DNA from: Bacilli bacterium
Lineage (GTDB): Bacteria > Bacillota_I > Bacilli_A > RF39 > UBA660
Direction: 5' to 3'
Length of the DNA: 5,610 nt
NCBI GenBank assembly: GCA_900757295.1
Contig: CAAENH010000129.1
Span: 1-5,610 of the forward strand
Position 1 is the first letter of the stretch. Each line of letters opens with the position of its first letter. Positions 3,953-5,610 of this stretch are shown here, one piece after another. A program made the translations under genes and the position numbers. The notes below the pieces were generated by a model that made no database searches, was not told the origin of the DNA, and worked only from the letters and a program-made list of their open reading frames with translations.

Positions 3953-5610
3953 AAAAATTACTAACGCAAAAAAGATTAAGTAATATATTAATGATTTTTA
4001 TTGTATTATCTATATTTTTAGATTTTCATGTTTTTTATAGTCCAATTGCAACATTAATTAGATGTATAATTATTAGTGTATTATTTTTGATTGTTTTAAT
4101 ATTATACAATAAGCCTAAAGATATAAAAAAATTATTTATTTACTTTTTTATTATAGTTATATATATTACTATGCACCATATTAATGCACTTAATTTTAAA
4201 TCATTAGTGCCTAATAACTTTAATTATTCTTTATTAAAAGAGTTATTATATTTCTTTAAAATGCTAAGTAATATAATGTTATTTTATATAGTATATCGTT
4301 TAAATATTAAATACATAGATATAAAAAAATATATAAAAATTATTGTATGTATAATTAGTTTGACTATTATCGTTTCTGATTTATTTTGTGTTTCTTATAC
4401 TGCATACAATCTTGAAAAAACTTCTATTCCAATTTTTAAATGGTTCTTTTATGAAAAATATGACTTTATGAGTGGTTCTTCAAAAGGATTCTTTCATTTA
4501 ACTAATCAAATTGTAGCTCTTTTATTACTTTACTATCCAATAATTATGTGTGAATCTTTTAAAGAGAAAAAAGTAGTAAATTATATTTTATTATTTAGTG
4601 TGCCTATAAGTATGCTAATGATTGGCAATCGCTTAGCAGTATATGGAACATTAATAGAAATATTTATTTTAACTATTATATATTTTACTTTAAACATAAA
4701 AAATAAACCTAATAGATTATTCTTTATAAGTTCTTTTATTATTTTTGTTGCTATTATTTTAATGATTCCATATTCTCCTTTGACCATGCGCGGATATTAT
4801 TATGATGCAATCTATAGTGGTGAAAGTATAAGTTTTGTAGATGAAGTAAATGCCAATAAAAGTTTTGAAGAAAGTTATGTTAAAAATAAAAATAATGATA
4901 AATTAATAGATAAATTTAGTGAAAAAAATATTGATCCATTATTTACTATGACTTCATATCCTTATAAATATGATAGAAAGTTTTGGAATAATATGGTTAA
5001 ACAAGATGTTAAATTAACAGGAAATGCTAGATATATGGAACTTTCAATAGCAAAAAGAATTAAGAAAATTAATAATAATAAATGGGATAAATATTTTGGC
5101 TTAACTTATACAAGAGTTATTAATGCTTTTAATATTGAGCAAGATTTTGTGATGCAGTATTATTCTATTGGGATAATTGGAATAATATTGTTCTTAGGGT
5201 TATATATATATATAATTTTATATTCTATTATTAAGATATTATTTGATTTAAAAAATAAATTTAATGAAAAAAATATTTCATTATTATTCGGAAGTTCATT
5301 TATGTTATTTTCTTCATATTATAGTGGAAATATATTAAATTCAATTAGCATGATAATTCCTCTTACTTTAATATTGAGTGTCTTATATAATGAAGTAAAT
5401 GAAAAAAAGAAATTTACTAGCAAAGAAAAAATATTAGGTTTTGATGTATCAACTGATAATTCTAAAAATATAGTAAAAAAAATATTTAGTACAGATGGAA
5501 AAGTTTTTGTTGTTAATATTAATCCTTTGATAATCCTAGATCACTATAAAGATGAAGAAAAGAAAGAAATTTTTAACCAACAAATAATACAAATTCCTGA
5601 TGGTGAAGGA
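3949..5610 (+). CDS. O-antigen ligase/polymerase-like membrane protein fused to a WecG/TagA/CpsF glycosyltransferase domain, 3'-truncated
   Basis: 554 codons are open to the window edge, with no stop. Residues 1-480 have about 12 hydrophobic helices (12-30, 34-52, 62-77, 100-117, 129-147, 186-201, 209-226, 230-249, 257-275, 403-429, 444-460, 463-480) and one large outside loop at about 276-402. This is the layout of O-antigen ligase/polymerase (Wzy/WaaL-like) proteins. Supporting motifs are GSSKGFFHLTNQ (176-187), the Arg-bearing MIGNRLAVYG helix (224-233; R228), GNARYMEL (358-365) closing the loop, and EQDFVMQYYSIGIIGIILF (397-415) entering the next helix. After a short charged linker (481-493), KILGFDVSTDNSKNIVKKI, then VFVVNINPLII (519-529) and IIQIPDGEG (546-554) match the start of GT26 enzymes, which add ManNAc, ManNAcA or similar to undecaprenyl-PP-GlcNAc; D551 fits their catalytic Asp. 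About two thirds of that domain lies beyond the window. No in-frame Met or Val start with a ribosome site separates the halves. ATG 3949 overlaps the preceding TGA. Confidence 0.82.
   Translation, partial: MKKLLTQKRLSNILMIFIVLSIFLDFHVFYSPIATLIRCIIISVLFLIVLILYNKPKDIKKLFIYFFIIVIYITMHHINALNFKSLVPNNFNYSLLKELLYFFKMLSNIMLFYIVYRLNIKYIDIKKYIKIIVCIISLTIIVSDLFCVSYTAYNLEKTSIPIFKWFFYEKYDFMSGSSKGFFHLTNQIVALLLLYYPIIMCESFKEKKVVNYILLFSVPISMLMIGNRLAVYGTLIEIFILTIIYFTLNIKNKPNRLFFISSFIIFVAIILMIPYSPLTMRGYYYDAIYSGESISFVDEVNANKSFEESYVKNKNNDKLIDKFSEKNIDPLFTMTSYPYKYDRKFWNNMVKQDVKLTGNARYMELSIAKRIKKINNNKWDKYFGLTYTRVINAFNIEQDFVMQYYSIGIIGIILFLGLYIYIILYSIIKILFDLKNKFNEKNISLLFGSSFMLFSSYYSGNILNSISMIIPLTLILSVLYNEVNEKKKFTSKEKILGFDVSTDNSKNIVKKIFSTDGKVFVVNINPLIILDHYKDEEKKEIFNQQIIQIPDGEG

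Noticed and set aside
4581..4787. 68-codon reading frame on the - strand inside the fusion gene
   Set aside because: It is antisense to the ligase-like helices and has no homology features or start signals of its own.
5201..5220. TA-dinucleotide run as a possible repeat or regulatory element
   Set aside because: It encodes Leu-Tyr-Ile-Tyr-Ile-Ile in a transmembrane helix and is explained by AT-rich codon use.
1..5610. tRNA, rRNA, CRISPR array, insertion sequence or riboswitch
   Set aside because: No GC-rich structured stretch, spaced direct repeats, transposase motifs or terminal inverted repeats were seen; intergenic gaps are too short and are filled by terminators and promoters.
1..5610. 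Mollicute-type UGA = Trp code
   Set aside because: Trp is always TGG in the genes, none has an in-frame TGA, and TGA ends the last frame of the remnant with an ATGA overlap to the next gene.

Overview
This is an AT-rich window, strongly biased to A/T-ending codons, from what looks like a low-GC Gram-positive bacterium. A Bacillota/Bacilli-type gut lineage close to the walled relatives of the Mollicutes is my guess, inferred from composition and gene content only. Every tryptophan in the genes is TGG, no gene has an in-frame TGA, and one broken reading frame ends in TGA, so there is no sign that UGA is reassigned. A TagO/WecA-type lipid-carrier enzyme implies a cell envelope carrying undecaprenyl-linked polymers. 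All genes are on the + strand.

Layout. (1) Positions 2-802 are the 3' part of a gene that begins before the window. Its visible start holds an HEFLH zinc-metallopeptidase signature, so the TTG at 92 is not its start. (2) A weak terminator, an extended -10 promoter and a strong Shine-Dalgarno lead to 888-2339, a 483-residue transporter resembling the YfcC/DcuC (C4-dicarboxylate / arginine-ornithine type) family. It closes with a textbook terminator (2342-2372). (3) A new promoter drives 2436-3500, a tagO-like polyprenyl-phosphate sugar-1-phosphate transferase, whose terminator overlaps its own stop codon. (4) A further extended -10 promoter (3521-3529) leads into a wreck at 3553-3952. It consists of the first residues of a family-2 glycosyltransferase, a one-base frameshift, then the C-terminal tail of a polytopic membrane protein that carries a second one-base frameshift. 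(5) The wreck overlaps by ATGA a long reading frame, 3949 to the window end (554 codons, no stop). It encodes an O-antigen ligase/polymerase-like membrane protein fused in frame to the beginning of a WecG/TagA/CpsF (GT26) glycosyltransferase domain.

How they fit. Regions 3-5 read as part of a surface-polysaccharide or teichoic-acid-like locus. The TagO-like enzyme would load GlcNAc-1-P (or a related sugar) on undecaprenyl phosphate. The TagA/WecG-like domain would add the second sugar, classically ManNAc or ManNAcA. The ligase/polymerase-like half would polymerise or transfer the finished chain outside the membrane. Having an early cytoplasmic step and a late extracytoplasmic step on one polypeptide is the most unusual thing here. 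The decayed segment suggests that glycosyltransferase genes between tagO and the fusion gene were lost by deletion.
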